NCBI RefSeq assembly: GCF_016862095.1
Contig: NZ_BOMH01000038.1
Location: forward strand, 62,001-126,000
From: Actinoplanes cyaneus
GTDB lineage: Bacteria > Actinomycetota > Actinomycetes > Mycobacteriales > Micromonosporaceae
Direction: 5' to 3'
DNA length: 64,000 bases
Shown: piece after piece, positions 24,552 to 32,446 of the stretch
How the letters are laid out: every line of letters begins with the position of its first letter
Numbering within the stretch: position 1 is the first letter of the stretch
The notes under the pieces: model-generated
Told to the model about the DNA's origin: nothing
Seen by the model: only the letters and a program-made list of their open reading frames with translations
The model's database searches: none
Program-made: the position numbers and the translations under genes

Positions 24552-24753
24552 GCAACGTCGCCGTACGGACGACGTCTTGCGCGCGCGGTAGCCGCGTTTC
24601 GACTGAACGTCACAACGCCTCGTAGGAGTATCGCAGCTGTTGCAGGCCCGAGTGAGCCGCTGGCTATTTGCGGTTCACTCTCATGCCGCGATCCGAGCGC
24701 ACTTAGTGGTCCAAGCCGTAAATCCGTCGGGGGTTGACGGGTGACGGGTGGGT

Positions 24754-25074
24754 TTACGGTTCGGGCGTAATCGTGCCGATGTGGATGTCGCAGACGAGGT
24801 CGAAGGCTTCTTCGGTGGTGCCGCTGAACCAGACCTGGCTTTCGTAGCTGTTCGTGCTGCCGACATAGATCGCGGTGCCCCAGCGGTGCGCGGATCCGCT
24901 GTAGCGCAGTCGCATCAGTGGGATCTGCTCGCCGCTGGTCAGCTCGCCAGTGACGTAGGCGAACTGGCCGTGGTAGCGCACGTGGACCGTGGCCAGCTGC
25001 GGCCAGCACTGTTTGGCGTGATCACACAGCCGCTGCACCAGCGAGATCTTGGTGGACGCGGGAATCACAGGCAT
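24754..25074 (-). CDS. Small passenger protein of the IS630 element
   Basis: A 106-residue protein that begins MPVIPASTKISLVQRLCDHA and has YHGQFAYVTGELTSGEQIPL, then LRYSGSAHRWGTAIYVGS and a C-terminal TTEEAFDLVCDIHIG. I know similar actinobacterial hypothetical proteins but no function. It lies wholly inside the inverted repeats, divergent from the transposase. Composition is beta-rich and soluble; it might regulate transposition or simply be cargo. Confidence 0.65.
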   Translation of the reverse strand: MPVIPASTKISLVQRLCDHAKQCWPQLATVHVRYHGQFAYVTGELTSGEQIPLMRLRYSGSAHRWGTAIYVGSTNSYESQVWFSGTTEEAFDLVCDIHIGTITPEP

Positions 25075-25150
25075 GGGTCACATCCTGCCGTCCGGCGTGT
25101 CGGTACCCGGTAGCGGCACCAGTACCCGGCAGTCTCGGCGGACCCCGAAC

Positions 25151-26374
25151 ATGATCGATGTCTGTCGAGGCTCCCGGTTGCCCGTCCTGTCTGCCCGCCC
25201 CATCATTCTGACCACCGCCGAGCAGCGACGGCTCGACGTTCTGGCGCACTCCCATACCGCCGGCTACCAGCAGGTCATCCGTGCCCGGATCGTCTGCGAT
25301 GCCGCCCGTGGGGATTCCAACAATGTGATTGCCGGCCGGCACCGGGTGAGCGTCGACACCGTGCGCCGCTGGCGTGGTCGGTTCGCCGATCAGGGTCTGC
25401 CCGGCCTGGCCGACCGGCGCCGGCCGGGAAGGCCGCCCCGATTCACGCCGGTGCAGGTCGCCGAGGTCAAAGCCCTGGCCTGTCAGCTACCGGCCGAGAC
25501 CGAGGTCCCCCTCGCGAAATGGAGCGCTCCGGAGCTGGCCGCCACCGCCGTCGGCCGTGGGATCGCCACCTCGATCTCGGCGTCCACGATCCGCCGGATC
25601 CTGGCCGACGACACGATCAAGCCCTGGCAGCACCAGTCCTGGATCTTCATCCGCGACCCGCAGTTCGCCGTCAAAGCCGCCCGCGTACTCGGCCTCTACG
25701 CTCGCACGTTCGACGGCGTCCCACTCGGACCGGACGAGTACGTGATCTCCAGCGACGAGAAGACCAGCATCCAGGCCCGCTGCCGCTGCCACCCGACCCT
25801 CGCGCCCGGTGTCGCCCGGATGATGCGGGTCAACCACGAATACCAGCGCAAAGGCGCCCTGACCTATCTGGCTGCCTACGACGTCCACCAGGCCCGGGTC
25901 TTCTCTCACCGCAACGCGAAGACCGGCATCGCTCCGTTCATGACCTTGGTCGAGCAGGTCATGACTCAAGAACCGTATGCCTGCGCAAAGCGGGTGTTCT
26001 GGGTGGTCGACAACGGCTCCTCACACCGTGGTCAGGCCGCGGCCGACCGGCTCACGGCGCGGTTCCCGAACGCGGTCATGATCCACACGCCGGTCCACGC
26101 CTCGTGGACGAACCAGATCGAGATCTACTTCTCGATCGTGCAGCGCAAGGTCCTGACGCCCAACGACTTCACCAGCCTTGACCAGGTCGAAGACCGAATC
26201 ACCGCCTTCGAGCAGCGCTACAACGCGACCGCCCGGCCCTTCAGATGGAAGTTCACCCCGGCCGACCTCGAGGACCTGATGGCCCGGATCGAGCGACACG
26301 AACAGAAAGAGCAGAACCTCCAGCAACCCGCCAGCTGCGATCACCAGCCTGCCGCACTGGCCCTGGCCGCATAA
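25151..26374 (+). CDS. IS630 family transposase
   Basis: The 407-residue transposase has an N-terminal HTH region (IRARIVCDAARGDSNNVIAG then HRVSVDTVRRWRGRFADQG, about 42-80), a DRRRPGRPPRF linker and a second HTH-like segment. The DDE core has YVISSDEKTS (Asp), RVFWVVDNGSSHRG (Asp) and ASWTNQIEIYFS (Glu). The catalytic triad and length are intact, so it may be active. The ATG at 25151 is chosen because the frame upstream overlaps the passenger gene's start region; ATG 25049 is the far alternative. The element lies within the inverted repeats at 24706 and 26402. Confidence 0.88.
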   Translation: MIDVCRGSRLPVLSARPIILTTAEQRRLDVLAHSHTAGYQQVIRARIVCDAARGDSNNVIAGRHRVSVDTVRRWRGRFADQGLPGLADRRRPGRPPRFTPVQVAEVKALACQLPAETEVPLAKWSAPELAATAVGRGIATSISASTIRRILADDTIKPWQHQSWIFIRDPQFAVKAARVLGLYARTFDGVPLGPDEYVISSDEKTSIQARCRCHPTLAPGVARMMRVNHEYQRKGALTYLAAYDVHQARVFSHRNAKTGIAPFMTLVEQVMTQEPYACAKRVFWVVDNGSSHRGQAAADRLTARFPNAVMIHTPVHASWTNQIEIYFSIVQRKVLTPNDFTSLDQVEDRITAFEQRYNATARPFRWKFTPADLEDLMARIERHEQKEQNLQQPASCDHQPAALALAA

Positions 26375-26501
26375 CCCCAGAAGGATTTACGACTTGGACC
26401 ACTTAGTGTGACGCTGGCAAGGACATCAGCCGTTAGCCGCCCAGGCTCGTCGGTGCGCGGTTGACGGGCCCGGCCCCCTTCCCACCCATCACTACCAAGC
26501 G

Positions 26502-27818
26502 TTATGAAACGCGGCCTAGATCGACTTCCAGGGCGCCCGCCCACAAGGCCTCGGCCTCACCGAGAAAGTTGTCGAACGCCCAGCCGTCGTCGCGAGTGAG
26601 CACAAACTTCGGCTCGCCCGGCGCCTGATAGGTAAAGTACTCGACGAAGAGCAACTCAGTGCCGGTCACGTCAGGCTGGCTCCCGGTGGCGATAAGGCCG
26701 GCCGCGAGGGGATAGGCCGTGAGGCGTACCCGTAACCGCCCACCGGCGGCTCGGCTCAACTCCGCCAGCAATCGCAGCGAATGCTCAATCCGCATACGGA
26801 GCGCGTCAGGCGCCCGATGCACGTAGTACCGCTCAGCCGCCACCGCCACCGCGGCCGACGCTGGATCCAGCAGGAGAAACCGTAGCTCGGCTCCCTCCGA
26901 GAGCCTTCGCTCGAACAGACCGTACTGGCTCGTCAGCAGCGTGTTGCGGGCAGCACCGGTGATCAACGTGTGGCGGGACCGCGCCATGGCCTCGGTCACC
27001 GGCTCTCCGAAGGACTGCGCGAACACCGGCCGGGGCGAACGCCCGGCGCGCTCGTCCACCGGCAGGGGCCAAGGCACGCCGTCGGCCCACATCCGCTCCG
27101 CCTCGTCGAGGAAGTGCCGGTACCAATAGCCGTCCGTAGCAGCGAGCTGGAAGATGGGTGCCGGCTCCCCCTGGGCGCGGTACTCGTACAGCTGCGCCAC
27201 CACGAGGCCGTCCTTCGCACCAGTGTCGGTGGCGCTGATCCCCACAGCTGGGACGTACCGGGACACGCGCACCTCGATCGATCCGGCCGCGCCGACATCC
27301 AGTTCGGCCAGAGAGGTCAGCGAGGCCAGCACCGTTGATCGCAGCCGCTCGGGGTCCGCGGGGCGGCGACGGCGGCGGAACGCCTCGGCCACCACGGCGT
27401 CGTCGGTCGGGTCGATCAGTAGGACACGTATCCGTCCTCCGCGAGTCAGGATGTGGTGGAACGCCTCCGCCGAGGTCTGCGTTGTGCGACCCATCGCGAT
27501 CCCCACGTACAGCAGATCGGAGGCCGCCTCACGGCGCCGCGTGAGATCGTCGGGGAAGTCGGTACGCAACAGCGCGGAAGGGTTGGCGCGAGGGCTTGCC
27601 GCCACCTGGGCGACGTAGCGGCGAGTCTTGATCTGTGAAACGGCCAAGCCGGTGAGGACCGCCAGGGTCATAGAGATCAGCGTGGTGGTACTGGTGAGAC
27701 CCGTCGCGCCGAGGATCGTGAATACGAGAGCGGCCACCGCCATGACGTAGAGATCGATGTTCTCGTTGAACACGGCACCTCTCAGCCGGCGCCCAGCATC
27801 ACGAAGCATGGATCCCAT
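26502..27818 (-). CDS. Two-TM protein with internally duplicated DUF5919-like domain
   Basis: The 438-residue protein starts MGSMLRDAGRRLRG, with two TM helices at about 20-65 (DLYVMAVAALVFTILGATGL and TLISMTLAVLTGLAV). Two homologous soluble domains follow (about 80-255 and 265-438). Matched segments are RIRVLLIDP/ELRFLLLDP, LASLTSLAEL/EHSLRLLAEL, IEVRVSRYVPAVGISATD/LRVRLTAYPLAAGLIATG and LYEYRAQGEP/YFTYQAPGEP. The repeats resemble DUF5919, a domain found at the end of actinobacterial regulators. No HTH is present. ATG 27818 has a GGGGGTG site; MLRSGG at 27845 is the alternative. Membrane-tethered sensor is the best guess. Confidence 0.7.
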   Translation of the reverse strand: MGSMLRDAGRRLRGAVFNENIDLYVMAVAALVFTILGATGLTSTTTLISMTLAVLTGLAVSQIKTRRYVAQVAASPRANPSALLRTDFPDDLTRRREAASDLLYVGIAMGRTTQTSAEAFHHILTRGGRIRVLLIDPTDDAVVAEAFRRRRRPADPERLRSTVLASLTSLAELDVGAAGSIEVRVSRYVPAVGISATDTGAKDGLVVAQLYEYRAQGEPAPIFQLAATDGYWYRHFLDEAERMWADGVPWPLPVDERAGRSPRPVFAQSFGEPVTEAMARSRHTLITGAARNTLLTSQYGLFERRLSEGAELRFLLLDPASAAVAVAAERYYVHRAPDALRMRIEHSLRLLAELSRAAGGRLRVRLTAYPLAAGLIATGSQPDVTGTELLFVEYFTYQAPGEPKFVLTRDDGWAFDNFLGEAEALWAGALEVDLGRVS

Positions 27819-27948
27819 TAGATGTGCACCCCCGGAGCGAAGCAATGGGGCCGCTTCCCGACCTGGTGGTCACCGCCTAGGAGCGACCGGCCGCCGTTCG
27901 GCAGGGGCGGCTCAGTTGCGGGATCCGGCGCCGCAGTCGGGCATAGAG

Positions 27949-28123
27949 CCGGGAGATCGGCCGCGCCAGCAGACCGGCTTCGGCGATCCGTCCATCCCCA
28001 CGGTGAAGTCGAAGGGCCCTGCACCCCATCGCCGTCCACCTTCTCGACGCTGACCACCGAGGCGTTCAGGCGGACCTTCGCGCCGACCCGGACCTGGCTC
28101 GAGTCGGCAGTGACTGAGCGCAA
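27949..28123 (-). pseudogene. Remnant of a MaoC-like dehydratase
   Basis: One frame reads VRVGAKVRLNASVVSVEKVD then GDGVQ; after a frameshift the next reads FDFTVGMDGSPKPVCWRGR. Together they match the C-terminal hotdog strands of MaoC-type enoyl-CoA hydratases. There is no start, no N-terminal half and no intact frame, so it is decayed. Confidence 0.45.
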
Positions 28124-28354
28124 CTCATGTGGGAACGGTGCCGCATGATCCGCGCCGTCGCACTAAATCTGCTGCCGAGCTCGCGGCGCACTGACGAAGG
28201 GCCCTCACGCAGGGTCACGCCGACCAAAGTTGGCTGGCGCACGCTCGCGCCGAGTTGAGTGTGTCCGGCGGAATTTCGTTATGGTTGCGCCGGCCGGGCG
28301 CTCGGCTCGACCGCGGTGGCTGATCAGGATCGATTCCGGGTGACTCCAGGCTGT
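28124..28354. other. Non-coding stretch
   Basis: No convincing gene is visible on either strand between the MaoC remnant and the immunity-like gene. Confidence 0.4.
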
Positions 28355-28606
28355 TCAGCCGACGAAAGGATGATATTGCAATGCTTCAGCGATGACTTCC
28401 TCGTCGGTGAGTTCGGGCGTACGCCAGAAGAGGAGATCGCTGACTCTGGGATACACCAGCAGCTTCGAGAGGTCATCGAGGAGCGCGCTGGCGGCTTCGT
28501 CAGGAATTTGGGGATCTCGAACGCGACGGATCATTTCCATTGCCCGTCGGCGTTCCGCGTCGTCCAGTGAGCGGTTTTGCTGTGGCGGACCCTCTGTCAC
28601 CTGCAC
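28355..28606 (-). CDS. Colicin E-type (DNase) immunity-like protein, orphan
   Basis: The 83-residue acidic protein resembles the colicin/pyocin DNase immunity family (Im9-like): a first helix region RRRAMEMIRRVRDPQI, an acidic helix DEAASALLDDLSKLL, and the diagnostic P-x-x-S-D-L-x-F/Y turn seen as YPRVSDLLFW, followed by TDEEVIAEALQYHP. In Im9 the equivalent HPSGSDLIYYP segment contacts the nuclease. Start GTG 28606 with no strong ribosome site. No toxin gene lies on either side; flanks are pseudogenes. It may protect against toxins of related strains. Confidence 0.6.
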   Translation of the reverse strand: MQVTEGPPQQNRSLDDAERRRAMEMIRRVRDPQIPDEAASALLDDLSKLLVYPRVSDLLFWRTPELTDEEVIAEALQYHPFVG

Positions 28607-28699
28607 ACGGTAGCCGCTCCGAACCCAGCCAGGACGACGTGTTCATCTGCCGCGATCCGTTCGTCGCCGCCACCGTCACGGCTGCGAGGCGCTGGACGG

Positions 28700-28980
28700 T
28701 GCGCGCTCGCGCCGATGTGAGTGAACCGCTGGGCTGGTCACGCAGCGCGCTGGTGAGGTCACCGGCGGCCGAGCTGAGAAGGGCGATCGCTTCCTGCACG
28801 TAGCGCCAGGCGGTAACGATCCCGATCTCGAAGCCGGCGGCGAGGCGGGTGTAGGTGTCGCCGTTGCGTAGGTGGACGAAGGCGAGCAGGGCCTGACGGC
28901 CCGGGTCAGCCGCGGATGCGCGCGGCCGGGTGGTTCAGGGCCCGGCCGGACAAGGAGATCGTGGCAGGGTAGGACAGCAT
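28700..28980 (-). pseudogene. Remnant of an IS5-type transposase N-terminus
   Basis: A frame starting MLSYPATISLSGRALNHPAA stops early, and a second frame continues DPGRQALLAFVHLRNGDTY, TRLAAGFEIGIVTAWRYVQE and AIALLSSAAGDL. Both pieces match the HTH segment of IS5-family transposases (HTH_Tnp_4 type). The DDE part is absent and internal sequence is deleted, so it is a relic. Confidence 0.65.
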
Positions 28981-29148
28981 GGCGAGGCTTCCGGTCGGGC
29001 ATCGGGGTTTGGTCGATCTGCTGTCCTCCCCGGAGCCTCGCCCTCATCGATCACCACCCCCGCCCAACCCGCGCTGACCTGCAAGATCAGGTTGGAAAGG
29101 CGCACTATGCGTGGGACGGCATTTCAGCACGTCCTCGTGGCGGCCGGC

Positions 29149-29904
29149 TCAGCTCAGAGCGGCCCGGAAGAAGCCGGTCGTGGCCGCGCGGACGAGCGGG
29201 CCGTTGAACCGTGGATCGTCGTGACCGGCACCGGCCACCGTCATCAGGGTCGACTCGTTCCCGGCGCGTGACAGCCGGTCGTGCAGCGCCCTGGCCTCGC
29301 CGACGCTGGTGATCCGGTCGCGGTCGCCGTGCACGATCAGGCTCGGCGGTGCCGGCGCGCCGGCGTAGGTCAGCGGGCTCGCCGCCCTCGCCCGGTCGAG
29401 GTAGTCCTCGCCGTCACCACCGAGGTAGGCGCTTTCGATCGGGCCGCCCAGCAGCATGCTCTCCATCGGGCTGCGGCTGGCCGAGGCGACGAAGTCCACC
29501 GGTCCGCAGTAGTGGACCAGAGCTTGGAACAGTCCTGGGGAGCGCAGAGCGGCCAGTGTTCCCAAGCTGGCCCCCGCCGATGATCCCCAGACGCCCAGCG
29601 CATCCGGGTCGAGGCCGAACCGCCGCGCGCCGGCCCGCAGGTGGGCCGCCGCCGCGACGACGTCGTCGACCGGTGTCGGGAAGTGATGCTCCGGAAGGAG
29701 GCGGTAGTCCAGCGCTGCCACGACGAACCCCTCCTCGGCCAGCGGCCGGACCCGTTCGTCCACGTCGGTTGTCCGGTCGCCGCGTCCCCAGCCACCGCCG
29801 TGCACGTACAGCACCGCGGGCCGGGTCTCGTCTCCGGCCGGCCGGTACACGTCGAGCCGCAGGCCCGCGCCGTACGTCTCGTCGGCGAAGTGGGTCAGGG
29901 TCAT
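29149..29904 (-). CDS. Alpha/beta hydrolase (esterase/lipase-like)
   Basis: The 251-residue enzyme has the oxyanion HGGGWGRGD motif (about 35-43) of the hormone-sensitive lipase/kynurenine formamidase type, nucleophile elbow GSSAGAS, an acid residue in VHGDRDRIT and the catalytic histidine in GAGHDDPRF. It is a cytoplasmic carboxylesterase or peptidase-like hydrolase with unknown substrate. The ATG overlaps the stop of the upstream FAD monooxygenase (ATGA), so both are expected to act on the same compound under the divergent TetR regulator. Confidence 0.88.
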   Translation of the reverse strand: MTLTHFADETYGAGLRLDVYRPAGDETRPAVLYVHGGGWGRGDRTTDVDERVRPLAEEGFVVAALDYRLLPEHHFPTPVDDVVAAAAHLRAGARRFGLDPDALGVWGSSAGASLGTLAALRSPGLFQALVHYCGPVDFVASASRSPMESMLLGGPIESAYLGGDGEDYLDRARAASPLTYAGAPAPPSLIVHGDRDRITSVGEARALHDRLSRAGNESTLMTVAGAGHDDPRFNGPLVRAATTGFFRAALS

Positions 29905-31073
29905 CGGGCGTCCCCGCGCTCCGCGAAGGCGTGGAACCGGTCCTCGCCGTCGGGATCGTCGACGGCGAGCAGCATCTCGGCGCCGCCCTCGAGTGCGCGG
30001 GCCAGCTCGACGGATCGGGGCAGCATGATCTGCTCGTACGCCCGGAGGGCGGCGTCCACCGTGGCGGAACCGGCAAGTGCCAGCGCGAGATCACTGGCGT
30101 CGAGCATGGCCAGGTTGACTCCGACGCCCAGCGGTGGCATCAGGTGCGCGGCGTCCCCGAGCAGCGTCACCGTCGGCACCGGCGCCCAGGTGTGCGGCAC
30201 CGGGAGCACGAACAGCGGGCGGTCGACGTACGGGCCGTCGTTCTCGGTGATCATCCGCAGCATCCGTGGTGACCAGGCGGCGAACTGGTTGAGCAGGTGT
30301 GCCCGGATCGCCGCGGTGTCGCCGGGGGCGAGTCCGGCCGCGCGGATCCAGTCGATCGGTGCCCGCTGGATGATGTAGACGCGGATGTGCCCACCGCTGT
30401 TGCGCTGGGCGAAGACGGCGCGGTCGCCGTCGGTGGCGGTGGCGCTGCCCTGCCCGACCAGATCGGACAGGTCGGCGTGCCGGGTCTCGACCTCGTCGAA
30501 CCACGCCTCCAGGAAGGTCGCGCCGGCATACTGCGGGACAGCGTCGGACACTGCCGGCCGTACCCGGGAGAACGCGCCGTCCGCGCCGATCACCAGGTCG
30601 GTCTCGACGACGGTGCCGTCCGCGAAGTGCAGCTGCCGGGGACCTTCCGCCGGGCCGCCGACGGACTCCAGGGCACGACTCCATTCGACCGTTCCCGGCC
30701 GTACGGAATCGAGCAGAAGGTCGCGCAGCTGACCGCGGTCGATCTCGGGCTTGAACCGGTCCCCCGCGTCCGGCACCTGGTGCATCAGCAGGTTCCCGGC
30801 GGTGTCGAGTTGCCGCATCTCCTGCCCTTCCGGCCGGGACAGCCGGAAGAACTCGTCGAGCAGGCCTGCCTCGCGCAGTGCGATCTGGCCGTTGTCGGCG
30901 TGCAGGTCGAGGGTGCCGCCCTGATTGCGGGCGTGCGGGCCGGATTCGGCGTCGTACACGGTGACCTGGAGGCCGTGCCGCTGAAGGATGCGCGCGCAGG
31001 TCAGCCCGCCAGGGCCGGCGCCGATGATGCTGATCCGGGCAGAGCTCGGTGCTGGTGATCTCATGCCCCTCAT
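29901..31073 (-). CDS. FAD-dependent monooxygenase, TetX-like
   Basis: A 390-residue flavoprotein with N-terminal dinucleotide fold ISIIGAGPGGLTCARIL, the TetX-like GGTLDLHADNGQIALREAG segment, the DG motif VIGADGAFSRVRP and the second FAD motif LLGDAAHLMPPLGVGVN. These are the marks of class A aromatic hydroxylases, close to TetX tetracycline-inactivating enzymes. The reaction is NAD(P)H-dependent hydroxylation. The ATG is uncertain: 31073 and 31064 are both possible and neither has a good ribosome site, so the mRNA may be leaderless. It shares a promoter region with the divergent TetR gene, which suggests substrate-induced expression. Confidence 0.85.
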   Translation of the reverse strand: MRGMRSPAPSSARISIIGAGPGGLTCARILQRHGLQVTVYDAESGPHARNQGGTLDLHADNGQIALREAGLLDEFFRLSRPEGQEMRQLDTAGNLLMHQVPDAGDRFKPEIDRGQLRDLLLDSVRPGTVEWSRALESVGGPAEGPRQLHFADGTVVETDLVIGADGAFSRVRPAVSDAVPQYAGATFLEAWFDEVETRHADLSDLVGQGSATATDGDRAVFAQRNSGGHIRVYIIQRAPIDWIRAAGLAPGDTAAIRAHLLNQFAAWSPRMLRMITENDGPYVDRPLFVLPVPHTWAPVPTVTLLGDAAHLMPPLGVGVNLAMLDASDLALALAGSATVDAALRAYEQIMLPRSVELARALEGGAEMLLAVDDPDGEDRFHAFAERGDAR

Positions 31074-31080
31074 AAAATCA

Positions 31081-31123
31081 GAACCGTTCCGATTATGCAA
31101 TCAGTCTATTGTCGGACCGGTTC
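31081..31123. promoter_or_regulatory. Operator/promoter region between monooxygenase and TetR genes
   Basis: Two related palindromic elements, GAACCGTTC at 31081-31089 and GGACCGGTTC at 31114-31123, are 24 bp apart in the 70-bp divergent gap. Their position fits TetR operators acting on both promoters. The gap is AT-rich (ATTATGCAATCA) compared with the rest of the window. Confidence 0.5.
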
Positions 31124-31143
31124 GGATCAAGTACGGTATGGTC

Positions 31144-31719
31144 ATGTCCACTCCGCCAGCCCCCGGCCGCCGCGAACGCAAGAGAGCGGCCACCCGCCAG
31201 GCGATCGCCGACGCGGCGCTGCGCCTGTTCCTCGACCGGGGCTACGACAAGGTGAGCGTGCGTGACGTCGCCGACGCCGCCGACGTGTCCACGAGCACGC
31301 TGTTCATGCACTTCCCGGGCAAGGAAGCCCTGGTGTTCGACCAGGAAGCGGACAAGGAGGCGCGGCTGGTGGCAGTCGTGCGGGAACGACCGCCGGGCCG
31401 CGGCGTCATCGCCGCTCTCCGCGATCACGTGCTGGCGTCGTGGCTTCCGATCGCCACCGACCCGCGCCTGTCGGAGTTCACCGACCTGGTCAACTCCACT
31501 CCCGCGCTGCGGCAGTACTCCGAGCGCATGTGGGCCCGGCACACCGACGCCCTGGCCGCCGCCATCGCGGCCGAGACCGGCGCGGAGCCGGACGACCTGG
31601 CGTGCGTGAGCCTGGCCCGGTTCGTCCTCGAGATCCCCGCGCTCGCCGCCGGTCGCCCAGACCGGCGTGCCGCCGTCGACCGGCTCTTCGACCTGCTCGA
31701 GCAGGGCTGGCAGCTATGA
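31144..31719 (+). CDS. TetR family transcriptional regulator
   Basis: The 191-residue protein has an N-terminal TetR HTH (about 12-58) with TRQAIADAALRLFLDRGYDK, VSVRDVADAADVSTSTLFMH and FPGKEAL. The C-terminal ligand domain is helical and resembles the MftR-like type. Start ATG 31144; ATG 31138 is an equal alternative. The stop overlaps the ATG of a GlcG-like fragment. It is divergent from the TetX-like monooxygenase, and two operator-like elements lie in between, which indicates local repression. Confidence 0.9.
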   Translation: MSTPPAPGRRERKRAATRQAIADAALRLFLDRGYDKVSVRDVADAADVSTSTLFMHFPGKEALVFDQEADKEARLVAVVRERPPGRGVIAALRDHVLASWLPIATDPRLSEFTDLVNSTPALRQYSERMWARHTDALAAAIAAETGAEPDDLACVSLARFVLEIPALAAGRPDRRAAVDRLFDLLEQGWQL

Positions 31720-31910
31720 CGAGGGAGTCGCTCGCCACGAGCGGTCGTTCCCGAGCGTGTCGCAGCGGCATCCCGCCGTCAATCGCCGTTGTCGATGCCG
31801 GCGGACATCTGACCGTGTTCGCCCGCATGGACGCCGGGCGGATCGGCGTACCACGGGATCGGGGCAGTAAGGCGCCGCCCGGGCGCGGAGCCCGGGCGGC
31901 GCGGGGGTGA
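31716..31910 (+). pseudogene. Truncated GlcG/HbpS-like (DUF336) fragment coupled to TetR
   Basis: The ATG overlaps the TetR stop. The 64-residue product contains GIPPSIAVVDAGGHLTVFAR then MDAGRIG, a clear match to the first strands of the HbpS/GlcG heme- or cobalamin-binding family. The rest of the domain (about 90 residues) is missing; the frame runs instead into the terminator. The upstream portion is also shortened. Confidence 0.6.
31872..31902. terminator. Bidirectional hairpin terminator
   Basis: GCGCCGCCCGGGC, loop GCGGA, GCCCGGGCGGCGC is a perfect 13-bp stem between the TetR transcription unit and the convergent HdeD operon. Confidence 0.85.
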
Positions 31911-31915
31911 ACGGA

Positions 31916-32437
31916 TCAAGCGGGCCGGGAGCGGAGCCCGGCGATGCCGACGATGATGCCGCCGATCCCGACGAAGCACAGCGTCGTGGCGCCGAACAGG
32001 ATGAACGTCGCCAGGCCGAGGCCGGGCCAGACCAGGATCGCGACCGAGGCCAGGACCGCGATCAGGCCGAGGGCGATCCGCCAGCCGCCGCCCGACGAGC
32101 CGACCGAGGTGAAGATCTCGGCGAGACCGTCCAGGAGCCAGCCGAGCGCGACGATGACCAGCAACAACTTGAGCGAGCCGGCCACGTTGCGCAGGCAGAG
32201 GATGCCGAGCAGGCCGACCAGGACGCCGAAGATCACGCCGATGATCCGGCCGGTGACCGGGGCGTCCGCGGTGAACAGGAACTGGCCGGCCCGGACCACG
32301 CCGAGGATCAGCAGGTTGAGACCGAACAGGACGCCGACGACCTGGAGGGTGGCCGACGGCCAGGCGAACGCGAGGATCCCGAGGATCAGGGCGAACACGC
32401 CGGCCGCGAGGCTGGCCCAGCCGGAAATGCGACTCAT
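31916..32437 (-). CDS. HdeD-like (DUF308) membrane protein
   Basis: The 173-residue protein consists of about six short TM helices with the DUF308 repeat pattern: SLAAGVFALILGILAFAWP, then VGVLFGLNLLILGV, and a second copy ALGLIAVLASVAILVWPG. HdeD in enterobacteria is an acid-stress membrane protein; in actinobacteria its role is unknown. It is the last gene of a six-gene operon that starts with an M48 protease. A shared bidirectional terminator lies 14 bp beyond its stop. Confidence 0.85.
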   Translation of the reverse strand: MSRISGWASLAAGVFALILGILAFAWPSATLQVVGVLFGLNLLILGVVRAGQFLFTADAPVTGRIIGVIFGVLVGLLGILCLRNVAGSLKLLLVIVALGWLLDGLAEIFTSVGSSGGGWRIALGLIAVLASVAILVWPGLGLATFILFGATTLCFVGIGGIIVGIAGLRSRPA

Positions 32438-32446
32438 GGATGCCCC

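Larger units (their letters stand above)
24706..26402 (+). mobile_element. Complete IS630-family insertion sequence with passenger gene
   Basis: The ends are inverted repeats: left GTGGTCCAAGCCGTAAATCC (24706-24725) and right GGATTTACGACTTGGACCAC (26383-26402), 19 of 20 matching. The inner flanks also pair partly (GGGGTT near 24731, AACCCC near 26373). TTA occurs on both sides (24703-24705 and 26403-26405), within a CACTTAGTG on each flank, consistent with a TA-containing target duplication. The 1.7-kb element carries a transposase gene and a divergent 106-codon gene. Confidence 0.88.

Noticed and set aside
20351..26402. Composite transposon formed by the two IS630 elements
   Set aside because: Their ends and transposases differ clearly, so they cannot act together as one unit.
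28355..31073. Small biosynthetic gene cluster
   Set aside because: A lone monooxygenase and hydrolase with a TetR regulator lack any core biosynthetic enzyme; detoxification is the simpler reading.
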